From NCBI RefSeq assembly GCF_029278565.1, contig NZ_CP119559.1, forward strand, positions 1,798,001 to 1,862,000: a stretch of DNA of 64,000 nt, read 5' to 3'. This DNA is from Haloarcula halophila. GTDB taxonomy: Archaea; Halobacteriota; Halobacteria; Halobacteriales; Haloarculaceae. The notes below the pieces were generated by a model. It did no database searches, had not been told where the DNA came from, and saw nothing but the letters and a program-made list of their open reading frames with translations. This document shows positions 52,648 through 60,200 of this stretch, piece by piece. Position 1 is the first letter of the stretch; each line of letters begins with the position of its first letter. The translations under genes were made by a program, and so were the position numbers.

Positions 52648-53382
52648 TCAGAAGTCCATCGCGTCCAGCGCCGCCCCCGCTTCACGGGCCGCCTGGAGGT
52701 GTTCTCGCGCGTCCCGTGGGTCCTGACTGTCGGCAGCGCGCTGTGCGAACTGCCGGGCCGTCTGTGCGAGCAGGCGCTTTGCCTCGGTCAGATCGGTCGC
52801 GGCTTCCTCGGGAAGTTCCGCAGTTCGAGTTGAAACAGAGGGGGATCGGTCGTGGGGATCGGTCCCGCTAACCGGTGTGGAACGTGACCCCGCACTCTGG
52901 GTATCGGCTGTCGGTTGGCGGTTCGACACGCCCCCCGTTTCGGATGGAGTAACGTCGGCGTTCGAGCGGGTGTCGCCGTCCGTGCTCCCGGCCACGGCTT
53001 CCGCTCCGGGGGCATCCGGAGTCTGCTCGCCTGCAGTCCCCGCGGCGTCCGCCGACGGTTCGGGTTCGCCCTCCTGGTCGCCGAACTGGACGCGAGCCTC
53101 GTCACCCGGGTCCGCGACCTCGATGTGGTCGCCGTCGGTCGTCTCGCCGTCTTCGTCCTGTTCGTTCTCCCCACGTGTGATCGGTTTCTGACAGGTCGGG
53201 CAGAACTCCTGGCCGTCGTAGCGGAAGACGGGGTCGCCACACGTGCTGCAGTGGGCGTTCGTCATCGTCGCTCCCTTCAGCAGTAGCTCGCTCATCTGTT
53301 CGGTCGCCTCGCGCTCGTCCTCCTCTTTCTCGAACTTCTCCCGGAGTTTCTCGCGTTCGGCTTCCTTATCGAAGTCACTCAT
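52648..53382 (-). CDS. Sjogren's/scleroderma autoantigen 1-family zinc-ribbon protein
   Basis: 244 residues. An N-terminal charged helix ([20 protein letters not shown]) is followed by a zinc ribbon [20 protein letters not shown] (about 45-64), characteristic of the p27 autoantigen family found in archaea. The middle (about 65-185) is a low-complexity acidic/Gly/Ser/Thr linker. A C-terminal helix ([20 protein letters not shown] onward) completes it. The linker codons contain two origin-box-like sequences (52931-52949 and 52823-52844). Function unknown. Confidence 0.78.
   Translation of the reverse strand: MSDFDKEAEREKLREKFEKEEDEREATEQMSELLLKGATMTNAHCSTCGDPVFRYDGQEFCPTCQKPITRGENEQDEDGETTDGDHIEVADPGDEARVQFGDQEGEPEPSADAAGTAGEQTPDAPGAEAVAGSTDGDTRSNADVTPSETGGVSNRQPTADTQSAGSRSTPVSGTDPHDRSPSVSTRTAELPEEAATDLTEAKRLLAQTARQFAQRAADSQDPRDAREHLQAAREAGAALDAMDF
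52823..52844 (+). repeat. Weaker origin-box-like motif in zinc-ribbon gene
   Basis: GTTCGAGTTGAAACAGAGGG followed by two more G; TCGA replaces TCCA. Weaker than the others but with the GAAAC plus G-run signature. Confidence 0.4.
52931..52949 (-). repeat. Origin-box-like motif in zinc-ribbon gene
   Basis: On the minus strand CTCCATCCGAAACGGGGGG, a full match to TCCA-N2-YGAAAC plus G-run, in linker codons 3.6 kb from the nearest oriC box (56541). Confidence 0.6.
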
Positions 53383-53490
53383 ACCCGATACAACGCCACC
53401 ACGCTGAAAACCCTTTACGGGTCCGAATGCCTGTCCCGAGACAGGGGTTTCGACACGTTTAACGTCGGCGCGGGAGGCGTTTCGGATGGT

Positions 53491-54405
53491 ATGACAAAGG
53501 TAAGCGTAGTCGGCGCGGCCGGAACGGTCGGCGCCGCCGCAGGGTACAACATCGCACTCCGAGACATCGCCGACGAGGTCGTCCTCGTCGACATTCCCGA
53601 CAAGGAAGAAGACACGATCGGGCAGGCGGCCGACACCAACCACGGCATCGCCTACGACTCGAACACGACGGTCCGACAGGGCGGCTACGAGGCCACCGCC
53701 GGCTCGGACGTCGTCGTCATCACGGCCGGGATCCCCCGCCAGCCCGGCCAGACTCGGATCGACCTCGCCGGCGACAACGCGCCGATCATGGAGGACATCC
53801 AGTCCTCGCTGGACGAGCACAACGACGACTACGTCTCGCTGACGACCTCCAACCCCGTGGACCTGCTGAACCGCCACCTCTACGAGGCCGGCGACCGCGC
53901 CCGCGAGCAGGTCATCGGCTTCGGCGGCCGCCTGGACTCCGCGCGGTTCCGGTACGTCCTCTCCGAGGAGTTCGACGCTCCGACCCAGAACGTCGAGGCG
54001 ACGATCCTGGGCGAACACGGCGACGCACAGGTCCCCGTCTTCTCGAAGGTTCGCGTCGACGGCACCGACCCCGAGTTCGACGCCGACGAGCGCGAACGGA
54101 TTCTGGGTGACCTCCAGGAGTCCGCGATGGACGTCATCGAGCGCAAGGGCGCGACCGAGTGGGGACCCGCCCGCGGCGTCGCCCACATGGTCGAAGCGAT
54201 CGTCCGTGACACCGGCGAAGTGCTGCCGGCGTCGGTCAAGCTAGAAGGCGAGTTCGGCCACGAAGACACCGCCTTCGGCGTGCCGGTCCGTCTCGGGAGC
54301 AACGGCGTCGAGGAGATCGTCGAGTGGGACCTCGACGACTACGAGGCGGAGCTGATGGCCGAGGCCGCCGACAAGCTCTCCGAGCAGTACGACGAGATCG
54401 CGTAA
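53491..54405 (+). CDS. mdh: Malate dehydrogenase
   Basis: 304 residues of the LDH-like [NAD] MDH family, classic in haloarchaea. [20 protein letters not shown] is the Rossmann loop, [20 protein letters not shown] carries substrate Arg residues, [15 protein letters not shown], then [19 protein letters not shown] and [20 protein letters not shown] with the catalytic His. The C-terminal half is rich in Glu/Asp ([17 protein letters not shown]). A CGTTTAACG element at about 53455-53463 precedes the ATG 53491. TCA-cycle enzyme. Confidence 0.95.
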   Translation: MTKVSVVGAAGTVGAAAGYNIALRDIADEVVLVDIPDKEEDTIGQAADTNHGIAYDSNTTVRQGGYEATAGSDVVVITAGIPRQPGQTRIDLAGDNAPIMEDIQSSLDEHNDDYVSLTTSNPVDLLNRHLYEAGDRAREQVIGFGGRLDSARFRYVLSEEFDAPTQNVEATILGEHGDAQVPVFSKVRVDGTDPEFDADERERILGDLQESAMDVIERKGATEWGPARGVAHMVEAIVRDTGEVLPASVKLEGEFGHEDTAFGVPVRLGSNGVEEIVEWDLDDYEAELMAEAADKLSEQYDEIA

Positions 54406-54457
54406 CGCCCGCACCGATTTTTCGACCCGCCCGCGCCGGTGTGTAATCGATCGAGGC

Positions 54458-54586
54458 TCAGGTTCGCTCCCCGTCGAATCGGTCGAGCTCCGGGTCCTCG
54501 GACTCGGCGTACTCGACCTCGGTCCCCAGGAGGGCCGCCCATTCCTCCAGATGTGAGTCGGTCGGTGAGTGGTCGTTCGAGGACAT
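54458..54586 (-). CDS. 42-residue acidic protein, unknown
   Basis: Sequence MSSNDHSPTDSHLEEWAALL onward, ending LDRFDGERT. ATTATATTATCG at about 54606-54617 on the minus strand gives a good TATA box 26 bp before the ATG 54586, hence probably leaderless. It lies between mdh (convergent) and oapC. No family recognised. A short helix EEWAALLGTEVEYA is the only feature. Confidence 0.55.
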   Translation of the reverse strand: MSSNDHSPTDSHLEEWAALLGTEVEYAESEDPELDRFDGERT

Positions 54587-54669
54587 GTGAGAACACTCTC
54601 GTGGCGATAATATAATGGTTTTCCCGGACAGACCCGGAGAATAGCGGGTTTCCACGCGGTCTAGCTACG

Positions 54670-55347
54670 TCAGTCCCGGATCGCTTCAGGGACCTGGATC
54701 GAGTACCGGCCGTCCTCTTCGAGTGCGACGATGTACTCCTCGCGGTCGTACAACTCCATCAGGTTCAGTTCGTACTGGCCGGGTTCCAGAACCTTGATCG
54801 ACTCGAACTGTTCGTTGAGTTCCTCCCGAAGCTCCGAGAGGTCCGGCCGCTCGTCCGGGTCGTCGCCCCCGTCGGTAGAATCAGTCGGTGTCTCCGGGGA
54901 CTGTGCTTCGACGGCCGGCTCGTCCGGTGGTTCGGCCGGCGGATCGTCCGGAAGTTCGTCCGACCCGACCACGTCGCCACGTGCGCTCGCCTGCGCGGCG
55001 TCTTCGGTTGCAGGTGCCGAGGCCTCCGCCTCCGACCCCGGGGCTCCCCCGTCGCTTCCACTGGAACCAGTGGTGTCGACGCCGGCCTCGTGGGTGTCAC
55101 CCTGTCCGCTGCCGACGAAATCACGAACTGTCGCCGCCGTCTTCCCGACGGTGCGGGCGACGGTGTTGTCCGATCCGGGAGGGTCCGGCGGTTCGGGTGG
55201 CTCCGCGTCCGTCTCGGGTGGCGTCGAAGAGTCGACGCCGTCGGGTCTGAACTGGAACTTGTTGCCGCCACAGTCCGGACACCCCGAGAGCATCTCCTTG
55301 GAGCCGTCCTCGAACGCGCGGCCACAGTTCGTACACTGGTGAGGCAT
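54670..55347 (-). CDS. oapC: OapC/ArvC-family zinc-ribbon protein
   Basis: 225 residues. An N-terminal zinc ribbon CTNCGRAF...SGCPDCGGNKF (Cys at 5, 8, 23, 26) precedes a long Pro/Glu/Asp/Ser linker (about 38-165) and a conserved C-terminal domain (about 168-225: LSELREELNEQFESIKVLEP, GQYELNLMELYDREEYIVAL). Origin-associated proteins OapA, B and C cluster next to oriC in Haloarcula-type genomes. The start ATG shares one base with the oapB stop. Its link to replication is by position; related ArvA-C families are thought to be involved in membrane or GTPase systems. Confidence 0.8.
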   Translation of the reverse strand: MPHQCTNCGRAFEDGSKEMLSGCPDCGGNKFQFRPDGVDSSTPPETDAEPPEPPDPPGSDNTVARTVGKTAATVRDFVGSGQGDTHEAGVDTTGSSGSDGGAPGSEAEASAPATEDAAQASARGDVVGSDELPDDPPAEPPDEPAVEAQSPETPTDSTDGGDDPDERPDLSELREELNEQFESIKVLEPGQYELNLMELYDREEYIVALEEDGRYSIQVPEAIRD

Positions 55348-55730
55348 TATTTCCGGGAGACGAGTGCGCTGATGAGGTTTTCGTCCTTGTGGAGCGTCTC
55401 GATCTGGTTGGCCGGGCCGATGACCGTGAGTTTCTGTGTCGATTCGTTCCCCATGAGCCGGTCGAGCAGGCCCGTATTGGCCGCCTCGGACTTCGGGTAG
55501 GTCTCGATCTCGATGCCGTTGAATTCGTCGGGGCTGATCTCGGTCATGGTGACCTCGATGAGGCGTGACTCCTCGTCGGGCGAGAGCCCCTCTTCGAGGA
55601 TGACGATGTTCCCCTCTCGGACGCCGTCGAGCACCGTCCGGATCTTCTCCATCGTCGTGAGCCCCTCCATTCGCTCCCCGCTGACGAGGTCGATCTGCAC
55701 GCCGTCGTCCGGGTCTTTTATTTCGGGCAT
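55347..55730 (-). CDS. oapB: OapB/ArvB-family protein (DUF2073)
   Basis: 127 residues starting MPEIKDPDDGVQIDLVSGER. Conserved DUF2073 elements: EKIRTVLDGVREGNIVILEE, LIEVTMTEISPDEFNGIEIE and the C-terminal GNESTQKLTVIGPANQIETL. No catalytic motif or membrane helix seen. It lies in tight order oapA (4-bp gap), oapB, oapC (1-base overlap), one transcription unit read away from the origin. Confidence 0.85.
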   Translation of the reverse strand: MPEIKDPDDGVQIDLVSGERMEGLTTMEKIRTVLDGVREGNIVILEEGLSPDEESRLIEVTMTEISPDEFNGIEIETYPKSEAANTGLLDRLMGNESTQKLTVIGPANQIETLHKDENLISALVSRK

Positions 55731-55734
55731 GGTA

Positions 55735-56376
55735 TCACGAGAAGTACTCCGCGATCTTGTCGTACACTTCGTCCATATTGTCGCCTTCCAGCGCCGAGAG
55801 CGGGATCGTCTCGTGTTGGGGGTAGGCGTTACGGATCCGCTGAACCGACGAATCCTCCAGGTCGATCTTGTTCGCGAGGATCAGCACCGGGAGGTCCTGG
55901 CTCTCGATGATACCGATAAGCATCGTGTTGACCTGCGTGAACGGATCTGTCGCCGAGTCGAGCACGTAGATCACCCCGTCGACGTCTTCCCTGAGCCAGT
56001 GCATCGCCTCGGCGACGCCCTCCGTAGCCTCTCTGGACCGGCGGACGGCGTCGTCTTTCTCCATGTCGTGTTCGAGAAACTCCGTGTAATCGACTTTCGT
56101 CGTCACGCCGGGCGTGTCGACGATGTCGATAGTGACGGTTTTGCCGTCGCGCTCGATTTCGATGTCCTCCTTGCGGCGAGCCCGCCGTGTCTCGTGTGGG
56201 ACGTGGCTCTCCGGTCCGACGGCGTCGCCGGTCCAGTCCCGAGCGATCCGGTTCGCGAGTGTCGTCTTCCCGGCGTTTGGCGGCCCGTAGATACCGATCC
56301 GCTTCGGGTCCTCCTCCGAGAACAGAGTCGATGCTGCCCGTGAGATGCTGTCTTTGAGGTTTGTTAGCAGTCCCAT
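55735..56376 (-). CDS. oapA: OapA: Era-like GTP-binding protein
   Basis: 213 residues. G1 GIYGPPNAGKTTLANRIARD, G3 IDIVDTPGVTTKVD, G4 LILANKIDLEDSS (NKxD) and G5-like PLSALEGDNMDE are all present, so GTP binding is likely. An N-terminal helix (LLTNLKDSISRAASTLFSEE) may contact membrane or DNA. It is the first gene left of the origin and forms an operon with oapB and oapC. Minus-strand TTAAGTAAA near 56436-56444 may be its promoter. Confidence 0.88.
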   Translation of the reverse strand: MGLLTNLKDSISRAASTLFSEEDPKRIGIYGPPNAGKTTLANRIARDWTGDAVGPESHVPHETRRARRKEDIEIERDGKTVTIDIVDTPGVTTKVDYTEFLEHDMEKDDAVRRSREATEGVAEAMHWLREDVDGVIYVLDSATDPFTQVNTMLIGIIESQDLPVLILANKIDLEDSSVQRIRNAYPQHETIPLSALEGDNMDEVYDKIAEYFS

Positions 56377-56540
56377 CCTATCCTCCCGCCGCCCGGACGT
56401 GCCGGTATGGCGGCTTCTGGCTGTAGAAGACAGTGGAATTTACTTAAGCCTACGTCAGACAAACATAACTATTCGGATAGGTTTGGGAACGTGTCCCATT
56501 CCTCTGTGGGCCGGCTCCGGACCAGCAGTGATCGTTCGTG

Positions 56541-56574
56541 CCTCCCCCCCCCACCCCTTCGTTTCGAGTGGAAC
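56541..56574 (-). repeat. Origin recognition box 1
   Basis: Minus strand reads GTTCCACTCGAAACGAAGGG continued by GTGGGGGGGGGAGG. It is the left partner of the inverted pair and closely matches the box at 56833. Confidence 0.9.
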
Positions 56575-56644
56575 AGCAACACCCCGTGGGATGGGTGCCG
56601 GTGAAAGCAGGGCCGGAGAGGAGAGAGCGGAGTGGGAGTGGCCG

Positions 56645-56790
56645 CGCGCTAGAGGGAAACTAGGTATATCTAGCGTAGACTGGTTGTAACACTAGTACAG
56701 CACAGGAGTAGTCTAAAAGAGTATCTTTTCTTTCTGGTGCGGCTTTGGTTTATACGTATAGTATATAAATCCTTCCTAGTCCAGACGCGT
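56645..56790. other. Candidate DNA unwinding element
   Basis: Locally AT-rich DNA between the two strongest boxes, with AAAAGA-GTA-TCTTTT, TATACGTATA and TATATAAATCC. Conspicuous in a GC-rich chromosome and placed where haloarchaeal origins melt. Confidence 0.65.
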
Positions 56791-56832
56791 AATCGCCAGC
56801 CTCCTCCCCCCCAACCCCCGGTCAGTTTCGCC

Positions 56833-56864
56833 GTTCCACTCGAAACAAAGGGGTGGGGGGGGTT
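56833..56864 (+). repeat. Origin recognition box 2
   Basis: GTTCCACTCGAAACAAAGGG continued by GTGGGGGGGGTT. Inverted relative to box 1, sharing the 14-base core GTTCCACTCGAAAC exactly. Confidence 0.9.
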
Positions 56865-57000
56865 AGGATCGTCGGTTAGTCCCCTTCCCTGGTCTCCCTC
56901 GTCTATGACGGAGTACGGCACCTTCAGGCCCCTCACTCGCCTGTCTCCGGGATAGTCGCCAAAACCGCCGGGTTTCCCACTCCTACCCCGCTCACCGCAG

Positions 57001-57023
57001 ACCCACCCTTGTTTCCCGTCCAC
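57001..57023 (-). repeat. Degenerate origin box
   Basis: Minus strand GTGGACGGGAAACAAGGGTG continued by GGT. The GAAACAAGGGTGGG half matches well; the first half is altered. Confidence 0.5.
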
Positions 57024-57060
57024 TCGGTAGATACACCCACCCGAACCGTGCCATCGACCG

Positions 57061-57071
57061 AAATATTTAAT
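57061..57071 (+). promoter_or_regulatory. Putative orc1 promoter
   Basis: AAATATTTAAT is a clear TATA-type element, predicting a transcript starting near 57092 and a leader of about 125 bases to the ATG 57220, in which an origin box (57186-57206) lies, so Orc1 could regulate itself. Confidence 0.55.
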
Positions 57072-57185
57072 ATCCAATCACGCACCACTTCATCTGGTTC
57101 AACTGGACGCACCCGAGAGCGTGGAAAATCGGCAAAACTGGCTTACCAAGGGCTCTGCTGCCCGTTTGCTGGGTGCGGACAACGC

Positions 57186-57206
57186 TTTCCACCCGAAACG
57201 GGGGGG
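57186..57206 (+). repeat. Origin box just before orc1
   Basis: TTTCCACCCGAAACGGGGGG plus one G. It lies 14 bases before the orc1 ATG and could block transcription or translation when bound. Confidence 0.75.
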
Positions 57207-57219
57207 TTCACCGACCACA

Positions 57220-58788
57220 ATGACCGACCCAATCGATCGATCGACTGGAGACCAGGACTCGTCGTCAGAGGCAGACAGCGCCCGGTCTGCCGATTCCGAC
57301 CAGGACACCGACGCCGATACGGAGACGCCCCCGACGAGCCCCCCTGATCTCGACGATGTCGTCTTGGACAATCTCGATACCGGGTCCGACGGCTCCGACG
57401 AGGCCTCCCGTGGACTGTTCGACGATCTCCTGGAGGGTGAACCGATATTCGAGAACAAGGAGGTCCTTCGCCCCTCCTACACTCCCCACAAGCTCCCCCA
57501 TCGGGAAGAGCAGATCAACAACATGGCGACGATCCTGGTCACGGCACTCCGTGGGGATACGCCGTCGAACATCCTCATCTACGGGAAGACCGGGACGGGA
57601 AAGACCGCCAGCGCGAAGTTCGTCAGCGAGGAACTGGAGACGACCTCCCAGAAGTACGAGGTCCCCTGTGAGGTCGAGTACATCAACTGTGAGGTGACTG
57701 ACACACAGTACCGGGTACTGGCTCAGTTGGCGAACAAGTTCATCGACAAGAACACCGAGGTGATCGACGACCGGGTCGCGGAACTCGACGACTTGCGCTC
57801 GCGTGCCCGCGAAGACGAAACAGCACTCGACGGGACGGAGTTCACCGGTGTCGAGGGGATCGACGAGCGGATCGAGTCCTTAGAGGAAGACAAAGCGGGA
57901 TTCGAGGAGGTCCCTATGACCGGGTGGCCGACCGACCGCGTCTACAGTTCGTTTTTCGACGCCGTTGACTACCACGAACGCGTCGTGGTCATCATGCTCG
58001 ACGAGATCGACAAACTCGTCGAGAAATCCGGCGACGATACGCTCTACAATCTCTCGCGGATGAACTCGGAACTGGAGAACTCCCGGGTGTCGATCATGGG
58101 GATCTCGAACGATCTGAAGTTCACCGACTTCCTCGACCCCCGTGTCAAGTCCAGCCTCGGCGAGGAGGAGATCGTCTTCCCACCGTACGACGCGAACCAG
58201 CTTCGGGACATCCTCCAGGCCCGCTCGGACGTCGCGTTCAAGGGCGACGCGCTCTCGGACGACGTCATCCCGCTGTGTGCGGCCTTCGCCGCTCAGGAGC
58301 ACGGCGACGCCCGGCGTGCGCTGGATCTCCTCCGGACCGCCGGCGAACTCGCCGAACGTGGGCAGACCGACCAGGTCGAGGAGGCCCACGTCCGCCAGGC
58401 CCAGGAGAAGATCGAACTCGACCGCGTGGTCGAGGTGGTCCGGACGCTGCCGACCCAGTCGAAGATCGTCCTCTTTGCGATCATCCTCCTGGAGAAAAAC
58501 GGGGTCCACAGCATCAACACCGGCGAGGTGTTCAACATCTACAAGAACCTCTGTGAGGAGATCGACGCCGACGTGTTGACACAGCGGCGGGTGACTGACC
58601 TCATCTCGGAACTCGACATGCTCGGGATCGTCAACGCGGTCGTCGTCTCGAAGGGGCGGTACGGGCGGACCAAGGAGATCTCGGTGTCGGTTCCGACTGA
58701 GGAGACAGAAGCCGTGTTGCTGTCGGACTCGCGACTGGGTGATATCGAAGACGTCCAGCCGTTCGTCCAGGCCAGGTTCGACAACTGA
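57220..58788 (+). CDS. orc1: Orc1/Cdc6 origin-binding initiator
   Basis: 522 residues. An acidic N-terminal tail (1-75) is followed by an AAA+ domain: LPHREEQINNMATILVTALR, Walker A IYGKTGTGKTASAKF (about 122-129), Walker B VVIMLDEIDKLVEK and sensor-1 VSIMGISNDLKFTDF. Lid: AAQEHGDARRALDLLRTAGE. A C-terminal winged helix (about 415-520: LLEKNGVHSINTGEVFNIYK, YGRTKEISVSVP) recognises the boxes. Start ATG 57220; an upstream GTG frame from 57121 reads a basic peptide over the origin box and is rejected. This is the initiator that belongs to the adjacent origin. Confidence 0.95.
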   Translation: MTDPIDRSTGDQDSSSEADSARSADSDQDTDADTETPPTSPPDLDDVVLDNLDTGSDGSDEASRGLFDDLLEGEPIFENKEVLRPSYTPHKLPHREEQINNMATILVTALRGDTPSNILIYGKTGTGKTASAKFVSEELETTSQKYEVPCEVEYINCEVTDTQYRVLAQLANKFIDKNTEVIDDRVAELDDLRSRAREDETALDGTEFTGVEGIDERIESLEEDKAGFEEVPMTGWPTDRVYSSFFDAVDYHERVVVIMLDEIDKLVEKSGDDTLYNLSRMNSELENSRVSIMGISNDLKFTDFLDPRVKSSLGEEEIVFPPYDANQLRDILQARSDVAFKGDALSDDVIPLCAAFAAQEHGDARRALDLLRTAGELAERGQTDQVEEAHVRQAQEKIELDRVVEVVRTLPTQSKIVLFAIILLEKNGVHSINTGEVFNIYKNLCEEIDADVLTQRRVTDLISELDMLGIVNAVVVSKGRYGRTKEISVSVPTEETEAVLLSDSRLGDIEDVQPFVQARFDN

Positions 58789-58791
58789 CCG

Positions 58792-59436
58792 CTACGTCAG
58801 CGCGACGGCTCTACCGGCCTGGTTCCACCGGAGACGGATCTCCCCCAACAGCGGGATACGCATCTCGGCGGTGCCGACGACCCACTCGGGGCGAACGACG
58901 CCGCTGATCCCGCTGACCTGATCGTAGGCACCGTTCGTCCGCTCGTTGTCGCCTTTCGTGATGAAGCCGGCGTGGGGGGCGGGGCAGTTCCGGAGTTCCC
59001 GGCAGTTGTCCGCGGTCCCGACGGCGTCCTCGTCGGCACGGTCGTACCAGTTCTCGTCGGCCTCGACCCACAACCGTGCGCGGTGGATCACCGGCGTCCG
59101 GCGTTCGTTACCGTTGGGCTCGTAGACGATGACGTCGCCGCTTCCGGAAAAGCGGGTGTAGCCCTCGGCCTGCTGGGCGGTGACGACGCCGTTTGTCGCC
59201 TGTTCGCCGGCGAACCGCTGTTCTGACATCACGAACACCATATCGCTCTGTTGGATGTTCGGGTCCATGCTGGAGGATTCGACGGCGACCAGCGGGGGCC
59301 AGACGCCACTGATCGCGAACAACAGCGCACCGACGAGCAGGACGCTGCCCACGCTACTGAGGATATCCAGGACGTAGGCGATCCGTTCGGGGTCGTCGGT
59401 GTCTGCCGACACGGGGTGGCTGTCGGTGCCGTCCAT
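58792..59436 (-). CDS. sec11: Signal peptidase I (Sec11-type), copy 1
   Basis: 214 residues with one N-terminal membrane helix (about 26-48). Catalytic Ser56 in VESSSMDPNI, His in TPVIHRARLWV, and Asp in ITKGDNERTNG (archaeal Ser-His-Asp type). It cleaves secretory signal peptides on the outer side of the membrane. It converges with orc1, 3 bp after its stop. It is a tandem paralogue of the gene at 59508, with clear similarity in the GDVIVYEPNGNERRTPVIHR block. Confidence 0.88.
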   Translation of the reverse strand: MDGTDSHPVSADTDDPERIAYVLDILSSVGSVLLVGALLFAISGVWPPLVAVESSSMDPNIQQSDMVFVMSEQRFAGEQATNGVVTAQQAEGYTRFSGSGDVIVYEPNGNERRTPVIHRARLWVEADENWYDRADEDAVGTADNCRELRNCPAPHAGFITKGDNERTNGAYDQVSGISGVVRPEWVVGTAEMRIPLLGEIRLRWNQAGRAVALT

Positions 59437-59507
59437 CGAGTTGCGGCTTTACACAGACGGGCTATCAACTTTCCGCTGTGCGGTTTCCGCTCCGAGTGAC
59501 CCGAGAC

Positions 59508-60128
59508 TCACTCGCCCGCGTTCGACCTGAGGCTCACCCAGCCGAGTTTCGGGACCCGCGTTTCAGCGGTGCCGATGACCCACTCCGGGCGGACCGGTTC
59601 GCTGATCGCACGCTGCCCCAGTTGATCGTACCCGCCGTTGTAGTCCCCTTTCGTGATGAAGCCGGCGTGGGGAGCCGGACAGTACCGGAGGTCCGCACAG
59701 CTGTCGGCAGTCCCGAGGTCGTCCTCGTCGGCGCGGTCGTACCAGTTCTCGCCGGCGTCGACCCACAGCATCGCCCGGTGGATGACGGGGGTTCGGCGCT
59801 CGTTGCCGTTGGGCTCGTAGACGATGACGTCACCGCCGCGCCCGAAGCGGTCGTATCCGGTGTTGGCTCCCGTCGCCGCCGTGACGACGCCGTGGCTCGC
59901 GTTCTCGGTGGGGAACCGATCCTCCGCCATGACGAACACCATGTCCCCGGTCTCGATGTTGGGTTCCATACTGGGGCTCTCGATGGCGACCAGCGGCGGC
60001 CAGAGCCCACTGACCGCAAACAGGAAGAGTCCGACCATAACGACGGCAGTGACGCTACTGAGGATGTCACGCAGGTAGCGCCGGGATCGTGAGCCGGCAG
60101 GGGCGGCGGTCCCGTCGTCAGCTCCCAT
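59508..60128 (-). CDS. sec11: Signal peptidase I (Sec11-type), copy 2
   Basis: 206 residues. Membrane helix about 22-45 (ILSSVTAVVMVGLFLFAVSG), Ser in AIESPSMEPNIETGD, His in TPVIHRAMLWVDAG, Asp in ITKGDYNGGYDQ. It aligns with copy 1 throughout, but the N-termini and the region after GDVIVYEPN differ; GDY replaces GDN. Both have the residues needed for activity. Such paralogues may divide substrates or respond to conditions. Its start lies 72 bp from the DP1 gene, divergent. Confidence 0.87.
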   Translation of the reverse strand: MGADDGTAAPAGSRSRRYLRDILSSVTAVVMVGLFLFAVSGLWPPLVAIESPSMEPNIETGDMVFVMAEDRFPTENASHGVVTAATGANTGYDRFGRGGDVIVYEPNGNERRTPVIHRAMLWVDAGENWYDRADEDDLGTADSCADLRYCPAPHAGFITKGDYNGGYDQLGQRAISEPVRPEWVIGTAETRVPKLGWVSLRSNAGE

Positions 60129-60200
60129 TCGTGGGGTGTTCTCGGTACCGAGCGATCAATACTGTGTCGGGTCCGGCAGCCTTTTGCTCTCGGACACGGA

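Larger units (their letters stand above)
56390..57219. other. oriC: Chromosomal replication origin (oriC)
   Basis: 843-bp intergenic area between oapA and orc1 (56377-57219). It has G-tailed origin recognition boxes: 56541-56574 (minus strand), 56833-56864 (plus), 57186-57206 (plus) and a weaker one at 57001-57023 (minus); a degenerate one may lie at 56802-56830. The two strongest are inverted about a segment rich in A/T (about 56645-56790), a likely unwinding element that includes AAAAGAGTATCTTTT and TATACGTATA. An orc1 gene at one side and oapA at the other match the conserved haloarchaeal oriC1 layout. Confidence 0.9.

Noticed and set aside
56802-56830. A further full origin box in oriC
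   Set aside because: The minus strand has GAAAC and a G-run, but the TCCA half is missing and the spacing is off; only noted as degenerate.
57121-57219. N-terminal extension of orc1 from a GTG at 57121
   Set aside because: Would translate the origin box and gives a basic peptide unlike the acidic start from the ATG at 57220.
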